DNA of 7,562 nt from Pseudomonadota bacterium (GTDB lineage Bacteria; Pseudomonadota; Gammaproteobacteria; Burkholderiales; Burkholderiaceae_B): assembly GCA_023386765.1 (NCBI GenBank), contig JAEWJD010000005.1, forward strand, positions 1 to 7,562. The letters are read 5' to 3'. This document shows, in pieces, positions 5,934 through 7,562 of the stretch; positions within the stretch are counted from its first letter, which is position 1; every line of letters begins with the position of its first letter. The notes below the pieces were generated by a model. The model had not been told where the DNA came from. It worked only from the letters and a program-made list of their open reading frames with translations, and did no database searches. A program made the position numbers and the translations under genes.

Positions 5934-6176
5934 TTGTCTTCATCGCCGCAGGCCCTGCCTCAAGATTTTGAAACCGCGCTGGCCGAACTGGAAGCGCTGG
6001 TGCAAACCATGGAAAACGGTTCGCTGCCGCTGGAGCAGTCGCTGGCTGCCTATCGGCGCGGCGTGGAACTGACCCGTATCTGCCAGAAACGTCTGTCCCA
6101 GGCCGAGCAGCAGGTCAAAGTGCTGGAAGGCGATCTGTTGCGGCCGCTGCAGGCCGGTGCCATTGACGACGAATAA
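5934..6176 (+). CDS. xseB: Exodeoxyribonuclease VII small subunit
   Basis: Small subunit of exonuclease VII, which with several copies per XseA large subunit degrades single-stranded DNA in repair. The 80-aa product is the normal size and shows the family core: FETALAELEALVQTMENGSLPLEQSLAAYRRGVELTRICQKRLSQAEQQVKVL, two helices forming a coiled hairpin. The start codon is TTG at 5934, preceded by CGGAG 7 nt upstream; no ATG or GTG lies at a fitting place. It stops 4 bp before ispA, so the two genes are almost certainly co-transcribed and perhaps translationally coupled. The large-subunit gene is not in the window, as is usual. Confidence 0.93.
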   Translation: MSSSPQALPQDFETALAELEALVQTMENGSLPLEQSLAAYRRGVELTRICQKRLSQAEQQVKVLEGDLLRPLQAGAIDDE

Positions 6177-6180
6177 CCGC

Positions 6181-7092
6181 ATGAAGCAATCCCATCTTGC
6201 CTGCGCCGATTGGCTGCGCGAACGTGCCTTGCATATTGAACAGGTGCTCGAAGAGCTGATGCCCGCGGCACAAACCGCGCCCGAACGCCTGCATGAAGCC
6301 ATGCGCTATGCGGTGCTGGGCGGCGGCAAGCGCGTGCGCGCTGCCCTGGTGTACGCCGCCGGGCAAGCCTGCCCGGTCAGCGGCAGCGTGCTGGCCGTGG
6401 AAGCATCCATGGACCGCGCTGCGGCGGCGGTCGAGCTGATCCATGCCTACTCGCTGGTGCACGATGACCTGCCTTGCATGGATAACGACACCCTGCGCCG
6501 TGGTCGTCCGACCACCCACATCCACTATGACGAGGCTACCGCCATGCTGGCCGGCGATGCCTTGCAGCCGCTGGCCTTCGAACTGCTGGCGGGCATGCCC
6601 ATTGCCCCGGCGCTGGTCGTGCAGGCCACACAGGTGCTGGCGCGCGCGGCCGGCAGCCTGGGGATGGCCGGCGGCCAGGCGATCGACCTGCACAGCGTGG
6701 GCAAGACGCTGACCCGCGATGAGCTGCAGATCATGCACAGCATGAAAACCGGCGCCATGCTGGCTGCCAGCGTGACGCTGGGCGGCATCGTGGCCGGGGC
6801 CAGCTCCACGGCACGCGCCGCGCTGGACAGCTACGCCCAGGCCATGGGCCTGGCCTTTCAGGTCGTGGACGATATCCTCGATGTCACCGCCGATAGCGCC
6901 AGCCTGGGCAAGACGGCGGGCAAGGATGCCGTCGAGAACAAACCCACCTACGTATCCCTGCTGGGCCTCGAGGCGGCGCAAACGCTGGCCGAAGAGCTGC
7001 GACAGGCCGCGCACCAGGCGCTGGGGCCGCTGGGCGAATCGGGCGCGCGGCTGGGCCAGCTTGCCGATTTCATCGTACTGCGCGATCGTTGA
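6181..7092 (+). CDS. ispA: Farnesyl diphosphate synthase (short-chain polyprenyl synthase)
   Basis: Condenses IPP with DMAPP and geranyl diphosphate to farnesyl diphosphate, the precursor of quinone side chains and undecaprenyl carriers; cytoplasmic. The 303-aa product is typical. In order: GGGKRVR (47-53), first Asp-rich motif DDLPCMDND (Asp95, Asp96, Asp101, with the two-residue insertion of bacterial type II enzymes) followed by RRGRPT, GGQAIDL (164-170), Lys189-Thr190, and second Asp-rich motif VVDDILDVT (Asp230, Asp231, Asp234). The ATG at 6181, 4 bp after xseB, begins MKQSHLACADWL as expected; it has no good ribosome site of its own, which fits coupling to xseB. An upstream start at 6157 would overlap xseB. 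dxs follows at 51 bp, so two steps of isoprenoid supply are in one unit. Confidence 0.95.
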   Translation: MKQSHLACADWLRERALHIEQVLEELMPAAQTAPERLHEAMRYAVLGGGKRVRAALVYAAGQACPVSGSVLAVEASMDRAAAAVELIHAYSLVHDDLPCMDNDTLRRGRPTTHIHYDEATAMLAGDALQPLAFELLAGMPIAPALVVQATQVLARAAGSLGMAGGQAIDLHSVGKTLTRDELQIMHSMKTGAMLAASVTLGGIVAGASSTARAALDSYAQAMGLAFQVVDDILDVTADSASLGKTAGKDAVENKPTYVSLLGLEAAQTLAEELRQAAHQALGPLGESGARLGQLADFIVLRDR

Positions 7093-7143
7093 CCTTTCCG
7101 CGCGGTGCTGCAGGCAGCCCGCGCCAATCACCGTATGCATCAC

Positions 7144-7562
7144 ATGACGACAGAACATCTGGACCGTATCCAAACGCCGGCCGACCTGCGCAAACTGGAA
7201 CGCCGCGATCTTGACGCCGTGGCCAGGGAGCTGCGCGGCTTCATCCTGGAGTCGGTATCCAAAACCGGCGGCCATCTGTCGTCCAATCTCGGCACGGTCG
7301 AGCTGACGCTCGCCATGCACTATGTCTTTGACACGCCGCATGACCGGATCGTGTGGGACGTCGGGCATCAGTCCTACCCGCATAAAATCCTCACCGGCCG
7401 GCGGGCCGGGATGGCCAGCCTGCGCCAGGAAGGCGGGATTTCGGGTTTCCCCAAGCGCAGCGAGTCGGAATATGACGCCTTCGGCACGGCGCATTCCTCG
7501 ACCTCGATCTCGGCGGCGCTGGGCATGGCCGTAGCCTCGCGCCCCGCCCCCGCGGAGCGCGC
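7144..7562 (+). CDS. dxs: 1-deoxy-D-xylulose-5-phosphate synthase, 3' partial
   Basis: First enzyme of the MEP pathway: a thiamine-diphosphate enzyme joining pyruvate and glyceraldehyde 3-phosphate. Only the first 139 codons are present; the frame runs open off the right edge. Recognisable N-terminal parts are LRGFILESVSKTGGHLSSNL, the metal/ThDP-domain stretch YVFDTPHDRIVWDVGHQSYP (His of DVGHQ lies in the active site), HKILTGRR, and SEYDAFGTAHSSTSISAALG. The ATG at 7144 gives MTTEHLDRIQTPADL, which fits what I recall of relatives; an in-frame ATG at 7135 would add MHH, and neither has a clear ribosome site. It lies 51 bp after ispA with no terminator between, so it probably belongs to the xseB-ispA unit. 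Confidence 0.95.
   Translation, partial: MTTEHLDRIQTPADLRKLERRDLDAVARELRGFILESVSKTGGHLSSNLGTVELTLAMHYVFDTPHDRIVWDVGHQSYPHKILTGRRAGMASLRQEGGISGFPKRSESEYDAFGTAHSSTSISAALGMAVASRPAPAER

Noticed and set aside
6115..7494. 459-aa minus-strand open frame across xseB, ispA and dxs
   Set aside because: It spans three unmistakable + strand genes and reads as low-complexity Gln/His/Arg/Gly sequence, typical of an antisense frame in GC-rich DNA.
1..7562. CRISPR, insertion sequence, prophage or tRNA signals
   Set aside because: No regularly spaced repeats, transposase motifs, terminal repeats or tRNA-like folds were seen; base composition looks even except for the AT-rich regulatory gap at about 4985-5050.

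Overview
The window is GC-rich bacterial chromosome with dense coding on both strands and no RNA genes, mobile elements or CRISPR. It most likely comes from a betaproteobacterium of the Burkholderiales, probably Alcaligenaceae (Bordetella/Achromobacter type). The clues are a Bug-type solute-binding protein next to an IclR regulator, the xseB-ispA-dxs cluster, and protein wording as I remember it for that family. This is recognition from memory; no search was run.

Layout, left to right. (1) A 3-mercaptopyruvate sulfurtransferase on +, missing its N-terminus at the window edge, ends at a clear intrinsic terminator. (2) Facing it on the minus strand are an HD-domain oxygenase that looks like PhnZ and, upstream of it, a Rieske non-haem iron oxygenase alpha subunit. 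(3) Further upstream on the minus strand is a membrane acyltransferase (acyltransferase-3 family), separated from the Rieske gene by 139 bp that contain a possible weak terminator. (4) Next comes an exported Bug/TctC-type binding protein (minus), divergent from an IclR-family regulator (+). The AT-rich gap between them carries two inverted repeats that look like operators. (5) The right end is a housekeeping + strand cluster: xseB (exonuclease VII small subunit, TTG start), ispA (farnesyl diphosphate synthase) and the first part of dxs (DXP synthase), cut by the window end. ispA and dxs serve isoprenoid precursor synthesis.

The most interesting part is the Rieske/HD pair at 889-2716. The HD protein keeps the residues I recall as iron ligands and substrate contacts of PhnZ, the enzyme that oxidatively cleaves an alpha-hydroxyphosphonate made by a 2-oxoglutarate hydroxylase (PhnY*). 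Here the neighbour is a Rieske oxygenase instead, which suggests, as inference only, a two-oxygenase route in which the Rieske enzyme does the hydroxylation. Two further oddities sit in this pair: a Gly/Asn-rich repetitive insertion inside the Rieske cluster-binding loop, and a terminator-like hairpin directly in front of the HD gene start codon.
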